Shown here: positions 1-7,175 of the stretch, piece after piece | Layout: every line of letters begins with the position of its first letter | How positions within the stretch are numbered: the stretch's first letter is position 1 | DNA from: Clostridiales bacterium | GTDB taxonomy: Bacteria > Bacillota > Clostridia > Lachnospirales > Lachnospiraceae | Direction: 5' to 3' | Length of the DNA stretch: 64,000 nucleotides | Assembly (NCBI GenBank): GCA_018376135.1 | Contig: JAHABX010000015.1 | Coordinates: 1 to 64,000, forward strand | Translations under genes and position numbers: made by a program | The notes under the pieces: model-generated | What the model saw: the letters and a program-made list of their open reading frames with translations, nothing else | Told to the model about the DNA's origin: nothing | Database searches by the model: none

Positions 1-20
1 GTATCCAGGATATTTGGATA

Positions 21-70
21 AAGAAAACCGATGGTTTAAACTATTAATAGTCTACACCATCGGTTTTCTT
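21..70. terminator. Perfect 15-bp inverted repeat, terminator-like hairpin
   Basis: The arms at 21-35 and 56-70 are exact reverse complements around a 20-nt loop. A/T-rich ends (AAGAAAA and TTTTCTT) give a short U-run in either direction. It probably ends a transcript from beyond the left edge; which strand it serves cannot be decided. Confidence 0.5.
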
Positions 71-136
71 AAGTCCAGTTGACCTCTGAACAGTAACAAT
101 AGATAAATAGATCAAACCATATTTTCTCAAAAATAC

Positions 137-168
137 TTGAACTATTCAGCTATCAGTGTTACTATAAT
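137..168 (+). promoter_or_regulatory. Promoter of the antisense antitoxin RNA
   Basis: A perfect TATAAT lies at 163-168, six bases before the GGAAAG start of the proposed RNA. An upstream TTGAAC at 137-142 would give a 20-bp spacer, so the -35 assignment is weak while the -10 is strong. Confidence 0.45.
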
Positions 169-174
169 TACAAA

Positions 175-275
175 GGAAAGCACCCACTCCAAAGGTGGAT
201 GCTCCGAGTTTAGACTAAATTTTTCCCTTACGGACAATGCCTATCCTGTGTGCAGACAGGATAGGCATTTTTATT
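175..275 (+). ncRNA. Putative type I antitoxin RNA, convergent with the toxin gene
   Basis: This is a promoter-to-terminator unit of about 100 nt with no credible reading frame. A TATAAT box sits just upstream and a 13-bp stem (arms 236-248 and 257-269) followed by a T-rich run ends it. It runs antisense to the 3' end of the toxin mRNA on the other strand, the geometry of TxpA/RatA-type systems. Its first 12 bases (175-186) are identical to the predicted first 12 bases of the toxin mRNA (minus strand, 469-458). Both the RNA and its function are inferred; no transcript was seen. Confidence 0.5.
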
Positions 276-278
276 TTC
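236..278 (+). terminator. Terminator of the antitoxin RNA
   Basis: A 13-bp perfect stem (236-248 with 257-269) and 8-nt loop is followed by a T-rich run to 278 on the plus strand. The T-run is poor on the minus strand, so it mainly serves the plus-strand RNA. Confidence 0.7.
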
Positions 279-387
279 GCTTGTTTCTCTTATCGAGAAA
301 GGCAAGCAACGCAACAATTAAGCTACCAAAGGACATCAGCAATGCCAATATCCCTAAGAAAATCGAAACGATTTCATAAGCTGTCAT
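271..387 (-). CDS. Holin-like small hydrophobic toxin (type I TA)
   Basis: This 38-residue protein starts MTAYEIVSIFLGILALL and ends LDKRNKRK: a short polar N-terminus, one transmembrane helix of about 25 residues and a basic tail. That is the pattern of the putative holin-like toxin family (Hol_Tox) of Bacillota type I toxin-antitoxin loci, whose members are thought to act in the cytoplasmic membrane. A strong GGGAGGTGG ribosome site lies 5-6 bases upstream. The leader of about 80 nt contains a CACCC/GGGGTG hairpin and a 17-codon upstream frame whose TAG falls just before the ribosome site. An antisense RNA converges on the 3' end. The small size and a GC-rich leader unlike the AT-rich surroundings fit a transferable cassette. 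Toxicity is inferred from family resemblance. Confidence 0.75.
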   Translation of the reverse strand: MTAYEIVSIFLGILALLMSFGSLIVALLAFLDKRNKRK

Positions 388-468
388 CGGCGCCACCTCC
401 CTTCCTATGTATTCCGGCAAACCGGTATCATAAACTCAGGAGGCTGCCACCCCGTCATGGGTGCTTTC

Positions 469-501
469 CGTAAGAATAGTTTAATATTCAAAGCCACAAA
501 T
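469..501 (-). promoter_or_regulatory. Promoter of the toxin mRNA
   Basis: On the minus strand a TATTCT -10 (478-473) precedes the GGAAAGCACCCA start at 469. A TTTGTG-like -35 lies 15-16 bases further upstream. It is modest by hexamer quality, and is supported by the start matching that of the antitoxin RNA. Confidence 0.4.
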
Positions 502-582
502 AGCAACACAAATTCTTACTTTCAGTTTACAAATAGACATACGATTGAAGAAAGGTGAATTTGCTGCCTTTCCCTCTCTTCT

Positions 583-927
583 TTATTTGCGTTTTCCGAG
601 CTTTTTTTCGTAAGCCTGCTGCTCTCTCTCCATAACTTTATTCACATCTTTCTCTGCCCATGCCTGGAACCGTTTTGACTTTTTGCATAAGCACAGAAGA
701 ATAACACCCAAGAGAATCTGTATCGCTGAAATGATATAGAGCACAGCAAAAAACAGATATACATTATATTTTTCAAAATCCTGAGGCAGAGTTGTGATAA
801 ACTTCGTCAGGAAAAGCCATCCAATACCACATATAAGGAATATTTTTCCTGCTCCCGAATAAAATTTCATTCCGTACCTGTCTTCTTCAGATTTTTCGGG
901 TTTCTTTTTTGCTAAATGATTGCTCAT
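583..927 (-). CDS. Small two-helix membrane protein, unknown function
   Basis: This 114-residue protein has a charged N-terminus (KKKPEKSEEDRYG) and two hydrophobic segments near residues 27-45 and 57-82, the second with cysteines (LLCLCKK). The tail is highly basic and amphipathic (AEKDVNKVMEREQQAYEKK). A GAGGTGATAGC ribosome site lies directly before the ATG. I do not recognise the family. It is a monocistronic gene in an accessory-looking, AT-rich strip next to the toxin cassette. It could be a bacteriocin-immunity-type or stress membrane protein, but nothing in the sequence decides this. Confidence 0.6.
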   Translation of the reverse strand: MSNHLAKKKPEKSEEDRYGMKFYSGAGKIFLICGIGWLFLTKFITTLPQDFEKYNVYLFFAVLYIISAIQILLGVILLCLCKKSKRFQAWAEKDVNKVMEREQQAYEKKLGKRK

Positions 928-1281
928 GCTATCACCTCGTCAAATAATATCTTTTTTTCATAAGATCTCCCATTCCATTTTCATCCATGGGCTTCATTTG
1001 TAATACATAGATATGAAAAACGGTATAAAGGATCCCTACAGTCGTTACTGACAGCTAACAGATCCAAAACCATAGCATACTGAATTCAAAATTCTTTGTT
1101 TTTCACTAAAACCAAAACATCCGAACTTCACCGCTTGCTATTTTTCTGATTTTTGCATATAATATAAATGAGCAAAAATGCTTGCTTGTCGATCATCACG
1201 GCTAGAATATGATGAACGTGTATGTTTAACTTCCGGAAACGACGGGGTGCTGTATAGCGTAGAATATCGCTTACGTGTTAG
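928..1281. other. Gene-poor spacer, about 350 bp
   Basis: No coding frame with a ribosome site is visible. A TATAAT inside GCATATAATATAAATG near 1157-1172 on the plus strand may be the promoter of the decayed gene that follows. No tandem repeats of the kind that encode type III antitoxin RNAs were seen. Confidence 0.4.
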
Positions 1282-1731
1282 GCGGGACTTTTCTCGATAA
1301 ATTCCAATCTGTTCGAAAAATACCAGGATGACACAGAAGTTCTTTTAAAATCTCAAGGACCTTACGTCCTTATCATACGCCTAAAATATAAAAATAGACG
1401 CCAAGATTTTGCGATACCAATCCGTTCCAACATCCCTGCTGCCACACCCAAGCAGCAATACTTTTCTTTACCACCAAGACCAGCAACGAGACCTCATAAT
1501 CGTCATGGGCTTCACTACATAAAAATGTTTCCGGTAACCAAACAATATTTAGTTCGTTATCGTACGGAAGGTAATACTTTTGCAACAATGATTCAAAATA
1601 TCATTGACAAAAATTCAAAACAGATTATTTCCGAATGTCAGGCATACCTTGATGATTATGCTGCCGGTAAGCGTCCAATTTATTCTGCAAATATTGATTA
1701 TCTGCTGTCAAAACTATACGAAGGATATTAA
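1282..1731 (+). pseudogene. Remnant of a type III toxin-like (ToxN/TenpN-like) gene
   Basis: An open frame of about 150 codons runs from the TAG at 1279-1281 to the stop at 1729-1731 but has no start codon in its first 80 codons. The translation looks like genuine protein: FEKYQDD, then PYVLIIRLKYKN, FAIPIRSN, RHGLHYIKMFPVTKQY, and a C-terminal YLDDYAAGKRPIYSANIDYL helix pair. The strand-turn-FAIPIRSN arrangement followed by an HYIKMFPV strand recalls type III toxin-antitoxin endoribonucleases (RPYIV..FGIPLRS in TenpN). A second frame at 1247-1297 reads a plausible N-terminus ending at a TAA, suggesting a frameshift near 1295. An alternative is an intact short protein starting at the ATG at 1588. 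Family assignment is tentative. Confidence 0.4.
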
Positions 1732-1777
1732 GAACAACTCTCAAAATCTGCTTATACCCCATACATTTATATTTCCC

Positions 1778-2974
1778 TTAAATAAACACATACTTCCTCA
1801 GCCGCTCCACAGCGATATCCAACATTTCCAGCGGAAGCGCAAGATTCATGCGGATAGAATCCGGATACATGAACATCTCTCCATTTGACCAGATTACTCC
1901 CGCGCGCACTCCACGCATCTGAAGCTCATGAATGGATACTCCATGCTTTTTGCACCATTCACCGCAATCCAGGAACAGCATATAAGTCCCCTGCGGATGC
2001 ATGGTTTTCACCTCCGGCACTTCCTCACGAAGATAGCTGCAAAAACGTTCAAAGTTTCCCTCGATACACCGGCACATCTGATCCACCCATTCGGCTCCGG
2101 CATCGCTTAAGCCGCCGATATGTCCGTGCATGGACAACACATTCGGCTCATTGTAACGGGTAACTGCTCCCTGACGGGTAAGCCGATCCCGCAGATACGA
2201 ATTGTACGCGATATGGTAAGACCCCACAAGCCCTGCCAGGCTGAAGGTTTTGCTGACGGAATAAAATGCGATTGTCCGGTTCCATGCATCCTCAGAGACA
2301 GACTGGGTCGGAATATGCCGATATCCCGGCATGATAATATCAGACCAGATCTCATCAGAAACAACCACACAGTCGTTCGCCGCATAGACCTCCATTGCCT
2401 TCTCGATCTCCCAGCGCTCCCAGACTCTGCCGCATGGATTATGGGGAGAACAGAATACGGCAAAATGAATATGATGCGCTTTTATCTTCGCATCCATATC
2501 CTCATAATTCATCCGCCAGATCCCATCTCCATCCCGCACCAGCTCGGAATGGATGATCTTCCTTCCCATGTTGTGAATCGTCTCTGTAAACCCGATATAG
2601 GTTGGCGAATGCAGAAGAATACAGTCTCCGGGAGTCGTAAATGCGGAAACTGCAGCGCTCACTCCGCCCAGCACCCCATTTTCATATCCGATATGCTCCG
2701 GCAGAAGCCCTTCCACACCATTTCTGCTTCTCTGCCAGTTGATGATACTTTCAAAATATGCCTCGCTCAGCCTGAAATATCCAAAAGACGGAAACTCCAG
2801 TCTCCGGTGAATGGCTTCCAGTACCGGCGGCGCCACCGGAAAGCTCATATCTGCCACCCACATAGGGATCGGCATAAGCCCCTCCTGTATGGTCTTCTCC
2901 TCATAGGGAATCTCGTTTGCCGCCAGAGAATCCTTTCCTCTTCTGTCCACCATCGTCGTAAAATCGTATTTCAT
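1778..2974 (-). CDS. PatB/MalY-type PLP aminotransferase, cystathionine beta-lyase
   Basis: This 398-residue fold-type I PLP enzyme has the usual length for the MalY/PatB family. It carries MPMWVADMSFPVAPP-type N-terminal substrate-loop residues (IPMWVADM), FCSPHNPCGRVW, VVSDEIWSDI and the Schiff-base lysine in SVSKTFSLAG (about residue 244), plus a C-terminal RMNLALP arginine for the carboxylate. Family members cleave cystathionine or cysteine conjugates to a thiol, pyruvate and ammonia in the cytosol. An AGGCAGG ribosome site precedes the ATG. It stands alone between the decayed gene and the DUF4143 ATPase, so the context does not reveal its substrate. Aminotransferase activity is an alternative. 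Confidence 0.85.
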   Translation of the reverse strand: MKYDFTTMVDRRGKDSLAANEIPYEEKTIQEGLMPIPMWVADMSFPVAPPVLEAIHRRLEFPSFGYFRLSEAYFESIINWQRSRNGVEGLLPEHIGYENGVLGGVSAAVSAFTTPGDCILLHSPTYIGFTETIHNMGRKIIHSELVRDGDGIWRMNYEDMDAKIKAHHIHFAVFCSPHNPCGRVWERWEIEKAMEVYAANDCVVVSDEIWSDIIMPGYRHIPTQSVSEDAWNRTIAFYSVSKTFSLAGLVGSYHIAYNSYLRDRLTRQGAVTRYNEPNVLSMHGHIGGLSDAGAEWVDQMCRCIEGNFERFCSYLREEVPEVKTMHPQGTYMLFLDCGEWCKKHGVSIHELQMRGVRAGVIWSNGEMFMYPDSIRMNLALPLEMLDIAVERLRKYVFI

Positions 2975-3056
2975 CTATCCTGCCTCCGTTCTTTCGTTTT
3001 TGAATCTAAACCATCAATATAGCATCTCTGTATAAATTTTTCCATTCAATGAACTT

Positions 3057-4346
3057 TTATATCAGAGTCTTGTCCAACAGGAAGTCTATCAAATTGATGT
3101 TCAAAATACCATTCTCATCATACCATCGTTTACCTGTATCTTTTCTTACCACAATCTTTGGAAATGAATCTCCAATAAGAGTAAATGGGCGAAGTTCCGC
3201 TTCCATCTTTTCTTCAGTCAGCATAGCGTACGCTGACTGAATATAAGTCCTCTTACCTCCGGACGTAACAATAAAGTCAATCTCTCTTGGAGTGCGGACA
3301 GAGCTTCCATTTTTGTTTATTGTTCTCGCATATACAACTCCAACATCTACAGAAAATTGACGGTTTATCAGTTCATTATAAATAATATTTTCCATTATAT
3401 GAGTCATTTCCTGCTGCCGGAACCCAATGCGGGCATTCCTAAGCCCAATGTCCTCACTATAATATTTGTTTGGGGAATCAAAATAAGATTTTCCCTTCAC
3501 ATCATAACGTTTGCTCTCGGAAAACAAAAAAGCGTCTTCCAAATGCCCAATATATGCACGAATTGTATTAGGGGATACCCCAACCGTTTGTTTCGAACGC
3601 AGCGTATCCGCAATTTTAGCAGGATTTGTAAGCGAGCCAATGGAGAAACACAGCAAATCTAAAATCTGCTCCAATACATCCTGACGTTCAATTCTTTTAC
3701 GCTCTACAATGTCTTTAATATAAACCTCCGCAAACAGCGTCTTGAGATAATTCATCTTTGCCGCATCATTCGGTCTTGATAAAATCAGCGGCATACCGCC
3801 ATAAAATGCATACTCGTCGAAAGCTTCATTCTTGTCTCCGCCAACAGCAGAATAATATTCAGCAAAACTTAATGGATGAACACGAATCTCATCACTTCTT
3901 CCTCTAAGCTCCGTCAGAATATCACTGGAAAGCATTTTTGAATTACTGCCGGTCACATAAACATCTAAATTTGATAAACTTCGCAGATCATTCAAAGCAT
4001 CATAAAAGGTGATTTTTTTTCCGTTCTCATTATAAGGATTTACTACTTCATCTGACATTTGAATTTCATCAATGAAAAGATAAAATTCCTTTTCACAGTT
4101 CTCCACTATTTCTCTCACATAAGAAGAAAGAATCAGCGGATTACGAAACCTGATATCTTTTGCAAGATCGAGTTCAATTATTATAATCTGTTCCTTTGTT
4201 ACACCATTTTGAAACAAATAATCTTTATATATGTTTTTAAGCAGATAAGACTTCCCGCAACGGCGAATACCGGTAATCACTTTTACCAATCCATCAAACC
4301 GATAGGAAATCAGCTGCTGCAAGTAGCTGTCGCGCTTAATTTCCAT
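3057..4346 (-). CDS. AAA ATPase with C-terminal DUF4143 domain
   Basis: This 429-residue protein has an N-terminal AAA_14-type ATPase: Walker A in GIRRCGKSYLL (about residues 26-36), a Walker B/DEIQ motif in FYLFIDEIQMS and a sensor in VYVTGSNSKML. The LRGRSDEIRVHPLSFAEYY linker is diagnostic of the family. A C-terminal DUF4143 domain has the nuclease-like REIDFIV...KRTYIQS stretch. These ATPases are common, variable, often laterally moved genes of unknown role. The gene is monocistronic with a strong promoter at 4403-4431 placed between two copies of a 15-bp repeat, which suggests specific control. The IQS in place of the usual IEVK near the C-terminus may mark loss of the nuclease motif. 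Confidence 0.85.
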   Translation of the reverse strand: MEIKRDSYLQQLISYRFDGLVKVITGIRRCGKSYLLKNIYKDYLFQNGVTKEQIIIIELDLAKDIRFRNPLILSSYVREIVENCEKEFYLFIDEIQMSDEVVNPYNENGKKITFYDALNDLRSLSNLDVYVTGSNSKMLSSDILTELRGRSDEIRVHPLSFAEYYSAVGGDKNEAFDEYAFYGGMPLILSRPNDAAKMNYLKTLFAEVYIKDIVERKRIERQDVLEQILDLLCFSIGSLTNPAKIADTLRSKQTVGVSPNTIRAYIGHLEDAFLFSESKRYDVKGKSYFDSPNKYYSEDIGLRNARIGFRQQEMTHIMENIIYNELINRQFSVDVGVVYARTINKNGSSVRTPREIDFIVTSGGKRTYIQSAYAMLTEEKMEAELRPFTLIGDSFPKIVVRKDTGKRWYDENGILNINLIDFLLDKTLI

Positions 4347-4359
4347 ATTATGCGCCTCA

Positions 4360-4374
4360 CTTCATTGAATATTG
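4360..4374 (-). repeat. 15-bp direct repeat, copy in the ATPase 5' UTR
   Basis: This copy of CAATATTCAATGAAG (minus strand) lies 14 bases before the ATPase start and is identical to the one at 4434-4448. The pair brackets the promoter, so it may be an operator. Confidence 0.55.
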
Positions 4375-4402
4375 TCGCCCAAAAGGGCTCCCTTATTCAA
4401 TC

Positions 4403-4431
4403 ATTATACTCCGATCATTTGCTCTCTTCAA
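4403..4431 (-). promoter_or_regulatory. Strong SigA promoter of the DUF4143 ATPase
   Basis: On the minus strand TTGAAG (4431-4426) and a perfect TATAAT (4408-4403) are separated by exactly 17 bp. It lies 57 bases upstream of the ATPase start codon. Confidence 0.7.
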
Positions 4432-4433
4432 GT

Positions 4434-4448
4434 CTTCATTGAATATTG
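4434..4448 (-). repeat. 15-bp direct repeat, copy just upstream of the -35 box
   Basis: This copy is identical to 4360-4374 and two bases upstream of the -35 hexamer. The copies are 74 bp apart (about seven helical turns), compatible with cooperative binding or looping by a regulator. Confidence 0.55.
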
Positions 4449-4481
4449 CAGCCTATAAGGGCAAAATTTTTCAGCGAATGA

Positions 4482-4700
4482 CTTCGCACGGAGCTACACC
4501 TGAGCCGTGCAACTTCGAGGATCTCACCGATCCTCTCAGTCGCGGGCTTCGCCTCTTCGCACGGGGCGCATTCTGAGCCGTGCCTCTTCGAGGATCTCAC
4601 GATCCTCTCAGTCGCGGGCTTCGCCCCCTTCGCACGGGGCTACACTCGAGCCGTGCAACTTCGAGGATCTCACCGATCCTCTCAGTCGCGGGCTTCGCCC
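4482..4700. repeat. Three exact-period 73-bp palindromic tandem repeats
   Basis: Units begin CTTCGCACGG at 4482, 4555 and 4628, so the period is 73 bp both times and the array is 219 bp. Each unit can fold into three stems: GCACGG with CCGTGC, GAGGATC with GATCCTC, and GGGC-TTC-GCCC. The copies differ at a few positions, mostly in the first loop, and some changes keep the stems. It is much more GC-rich than the flanks and has no coding support. It resembles REP/BIME-like extragenic palindromes. Confidence 0.85.
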
Positions 4701-4703
4701 TAT

Positions 4704-4763
4704 AAAAGACAGGAAGGACAGATGCCCATGTACAAGCACAAGCATCTGCCCTCCCTGTCTTTT
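4704..4763. terminator. Long bidirectional terminator
   Basis: AAAAGACAGG...ACAGATGC pairs with GCATCTG...CCTGTCTTTT over about 22 bp with two mismatches. T-runs end both strands. It directly follows the 73-bp array and lies just downstream of the TIGR04086-like gene on the minus strand. Confidence 0.7.
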
Positions 4764-4777
4764 GCACGGCTCATGGC

Positions 4778-5152
4778 TTACGCGCACATGCCGCCCAGCA
4801 TTCCTCCTCCCATACAGAGGAAAAATGAGGTGATAAAGCTGGCTGAGCTTCCCTGCAGATCACGGTTCACTGCAAGAGACACCAGCGTCATAACCAGAAA
4901 ATATAACAGTCCCAGTACCACGCCCCACAGGAACTGCCTGCTCTTCATCATCTTTCCGGCAAGAAATCCTCCTGTGAAACAGGACAATATATATGTGGCA
5001 ATAATTCCGATCTGTACTTTCCCTTCGTCCAGCCGGAACCGATACAAAAGTCCGGCGATCAGAAGCAGCAAAAGCCCGGTCACCAGATAGGATACAAGAA
5101 GCGCTTTCATCACCCGAATGATGGAACCTGTTTGGATAGTTGGCTGTTTCAT
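4778..5152 (-). CDS. TIGR04086-like (YrzE-type) four-helix membrane protein
   Basis: This 124-residue protein has four predicted transmembrane helices (about residues 16-38, 44-66, 74-94 and 104-123). Glycine-rich patches FTGGFLAGKMM and the C-terminal MGGGMLGGMCA match the TIGR04086 small membrane family of sporulating Clostridia and Bacilli. Function is unknown. A GAAGGGAGAA ribosome site lies upstream of the ATG. The gene is monocistronic, divergent from the CNNM-type gene and ends at the bidirectional terminator. Confidence 0.75.
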   Translation of the reverse strand: MKQPTIQTGSIIRVMKALLVSYLVTGLLLLLIAGLLYRFRLDEGKVQIGIIATYILSCFTGGFLAGKMMKSRQFLWGVVLGLLYFLVMTLVSLAVNRDLQGSSASFITSFFLCMGGGMLGGMCA

Positions 5153-5217
5153 AGCAATTCTCCCTTCGTACTCCTGCTTCTATTTATATGTTTCCTTTCA
5201 CCATTTATGCTTTTCTA

Positions 5218-5246
5218 TTGCATTTTTTTCAAAAATATCGTATAGT
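5218..5246 (+). promoter_or_regulatory. SigA promoter of the CNNM-type gene
   Basis: TTGCAT (5218-5223) and TATAGT (5241-5246) are separated by 17 bp. Exactly the same pair of hexamers and spacer occurs before argG in this window. Confidence 0.65.
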
Positions 5247-5290
5247 AAACTCTGTCTATACATACCAATTTTATAAAGGAGTGAACTACA

Positions 5291-6601
5291 TTGGATTCTA
5301 GCGACGCCATACAGGTGCTGATACTGATAGCCCTGATTGGTCTCTCCGCATTCTTTTCTTCTGCGGAGACCGCACTGGTAACTGTTAACAAAATCCGAGT
5401 AAGAAATTTAATCGAGGAAGGCGACCGCCGGGCGGTCATCTTATCCAGGGTCATTGAGCACCAGGGAAAGATGCTGAGCGCCATTTTGATTGGAAATAAT
5501 ATTGTCAATATTTCCGCTTCTTCTCTGGCAACCATTATGGTCACAAGATGGCTTTCCGGTACAGGCTTTGCAGCCATTGCAGCCGGATTATCCACTGGTG
5601 TACTGACACTGTTGATCCTGGTATTCGGCGAGATCACACCAAAGACCTGCGCCACTATCCGTTCTGAGAAGATCGCATTAAATTATGCCCATATTATATA
5701 TGGCTGGATGATCATTGCGACTCCTCTGATTTTCATTATGAATAACCTTTCTATGGGGATTCTTTTCCTCATGCGGGTAAATCCCAATGACAAACCAGAG
5801 TCCTACACGGAGGAGGAGATCCGTACCATCGTGGAAGTCAGTCATGAAGATGGTGTCATTGAACCGGAAGAGCGCGAGATGATCAATAACGTATTTGATT
5901 TCGGAGATGCCACCGCAAAGGACATTATGGTTCCGAAAGTCGATATGAGCTTTCTGAATGTGAATGCTACCTATAATGAGATGATTGACCTGTACCGTCA
6001 GAATCGTTTCACCCGCTATCCGGTATATGAGGATACGACGGACAACGTCATTGGCATGGTCAATATGAAGGATTTATTGATTTACGAAGACAAGGAGCAT
6101 TTTAACGCCCGCAATATTCTGCGAAGCGTGCTCTTTACCCATGAACACAAAAAGACTTCCGACCTTTTATTTGAAATGCGTAAAAGTTCAACAAACCTCG
6201 CTATCGTACTGGACGAATATGGAGTCACCTCCGGTCTGGTCACAGTAGAGGATCTGCTGGAAGAGATTGTTGGAGATATCCGGGATGAATATGATGAGGA
6301 CGAAGAGGAACTGATCAGCCAGATCTCTGACAGGGAATACGTAGTGGCGGGAGCCATGAGCCTTGATGACTTAAATGATTATCTTGAACTGGAGGACAAG
6401 GGTCTGCTCCTGGAATCGGAGGACTACGACTCCATCGGCGGAATTGTCATTGAACTTCTGGATCATCTGCCGGAAGTCGGTGAAGAAGTCACGACAGACA
6501 ATCACATCCGTCTTGTTGTGGATTCTGTAGAAAAGAACCGGATCAACCAGGTACACATCTACCTGCCGGAACTGACAGAAGCGGAAGAAAAGGAAGATTA
6601 A
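5291..6601 (+). CDS. CNNM/DUF21-CBS-CorC_HlyC family membrane protein
   Basis: This 436-residue protein has the full architecture: an N-terminal DUF21/CNNM membrane domain with three to four helices (residues about 5-150, with LSAFFSSAETALVTVNK and VFGEITPKTCA), a tandem CBS pair (about 205-325, MVPKVDMSFL and EYGVTSGLVTVEDLLEEIVGDI) and a C-terminal CorC_HlyC domain. The family is linked to magnesium or divalent cation efflux; the old hemolysin name is misleading. Translation starts at TTG 5291, with AAAGGAG nine bases upstream; no in-frame ATG fits. A terminator 30 bases after the stop separates it from the dehydratase cluster. Confidence 0.85.
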   Translation: MDSSDAIQVLILIALIGLSAFFSSAETALVTVNKIRVRNLIEEGDRRAVILSRVIEHQGKMLSAILIGNNIVNISASSLATIMVTRWLSGTGFAAIAAGLSTGVLTLLILVFGEITPKTCATIRSEKIALNYAHIIYGWMIIATPLIFIMNNLSMGILFLMRVNPNDKPESYTEEEIRTIVEVSHEDGVIEPEEREMINNVFDFGDATAKDIMVPKVDMSFLNVNATYNEMIDLYRQNRFTRYPVYEDTTDNVIGMVNMKDLLIYEDKEHFNARNILRSVLFTHEHKKTSDLLFEMRKSSTNLAIVLDEYGVTSGLVTVEDLLEEIVGDIRDEYDEDEEELISQISDREYVVAGAMSLDDLNDYLELEDKGLLLESEDYDSIGGIVIELLDHLPEVGEEVTTDNHIRLVVDSVEKNRINQVHIYLPELTEAEEKED

Positions 6602-6631
6602 TTTTCTTCCACTTTTACACCTGTAATGAAC

Positions 6632-6672
6632 ACGGACAGCCGGACTTTCTTCTGGCTGTCCGTTTTGTTTTA
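6632..6672 (+). terminator. Terminator between the CNNM-type gene and the dehydratase cluster
   Basis: A 10-bp stem, ACGGACAGCC with GGCTGTCCGT, is followed by TTTTGTTTT. It lies only about 25 bases before the next start codon. With no good promoter after it, it could also act as an attenuator for the downstream genes. Confidence 0.75.
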
Positions 6673-6697
6673 TAAACCTGTAAGGAGGATTTTTCAA

Positions 6698-7174
6698 ATG
6701 GGAAATATTTTCAAATTCCATACGGATGTGGATACCGACCAGATCATCGCATCCCAGTATCTGCTCTTTCCAACCATCGAAGAGATGAAGGCACATACCT
6801 TTGAATCCCTCGATCCTGATTTTGCATCAAAAGCAGCACCCGGAGACTTTGTTGTTGCCGCCGAGAACTTTGGCTGCGGCTCTTCCCGCGAGCAAGCTCC
6901 AAGTGTCCTGAAAGCACTGGGAATCAAGGCTGTCCTTGCCAAATCCTTTGCACGCATTTTCTACCGCAATGCCATCAACATCGGGCTTCCGGTCATCGTA
7001 TGCAAGGATCTCTATGACCATGTATCCAGCGGAGATCAGATGGAGCTCTCTCTGACTGAAGGTATCGTCAGAGCCGGAGGACAGGAATTTATCTGCACCA
7101 AGCTCCCGCCTTATATGCAGGGCATTCTGGATCAGGGCGGTCTGATCGCATCACTGAATAAGGAGGAAGCATAG
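6698..7174 (+). CDS. 3-isopropylmalate dehydratase-type small subunit, pair 1
   Basis: This 158-residue aconitase swivel-domain subunit has FHTDVDTDQIIASQYL at the N-terminus and the conserved NFGCGSSREQAP loop (about residues 60-71). KSFARIFYRNAINIGLP follows. It pairs with the large subunit that starts one base after its stop to form a heterodimeric hydro-lyase. Start ATG 6698 has a strong AAGGAGG site; a longer in-frame reading from 6626 crosses the terminator and is unlikely. LeuD-type small subunits are this short in Bacillota and archaea. The substrate is unresolved: isopropylmalate, citramalate, homocitrate and dimethylmalate all use this fold. Confidence 0.8.
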   Translation: MGNIFKFHTDVDTDQIIASQYLLFPTIEEMKAHTFESLDPDFASKAAPGDFVVAAENFGCGSSREQAPSVLKALGIKAVLAKSFARIFYRNAINIGLPVIVCKDLYDHVSSGDQMELSLTEGIVRAGGQEFICTKLPPYMQGILDQGGLIASLNKEEA

Positions 7175-7175
7175 C

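Noticed and set aside
1373..1588. 71-codon frame on the minus strand
   Set aside because: It lies antisense to the better-supported decayed gene, has no ribosome site and no recognisable features.
2120..3022. 300-codon plus-strand frame opposite the PatB/MalY-type gene
   Set aside because: It is a shadow of a well-conserved enzyme; composition is rich in Arg, His and Ile from antisense codons.
4482..4700. CRISPR array
   Set aside because: The copies are contiguous 73-bp tandem units with no unique spacers and no cas genes nearby.
4507..5090. Long open frames on the plus strand across the 73-bp repeats
   Set aside because: They owe their length to a repeated GC-rich unit, have repetitive composition (SSQSRASP), no ribosome site and run antisense into the TIGR04086-like gene.
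6602..6697. T-box leader for the dehydratase cluster
   Set aside because: The gap is too short and has no specifier loop or TGGNACCGCG-type T-box sequence; only a simple terminator is visible.
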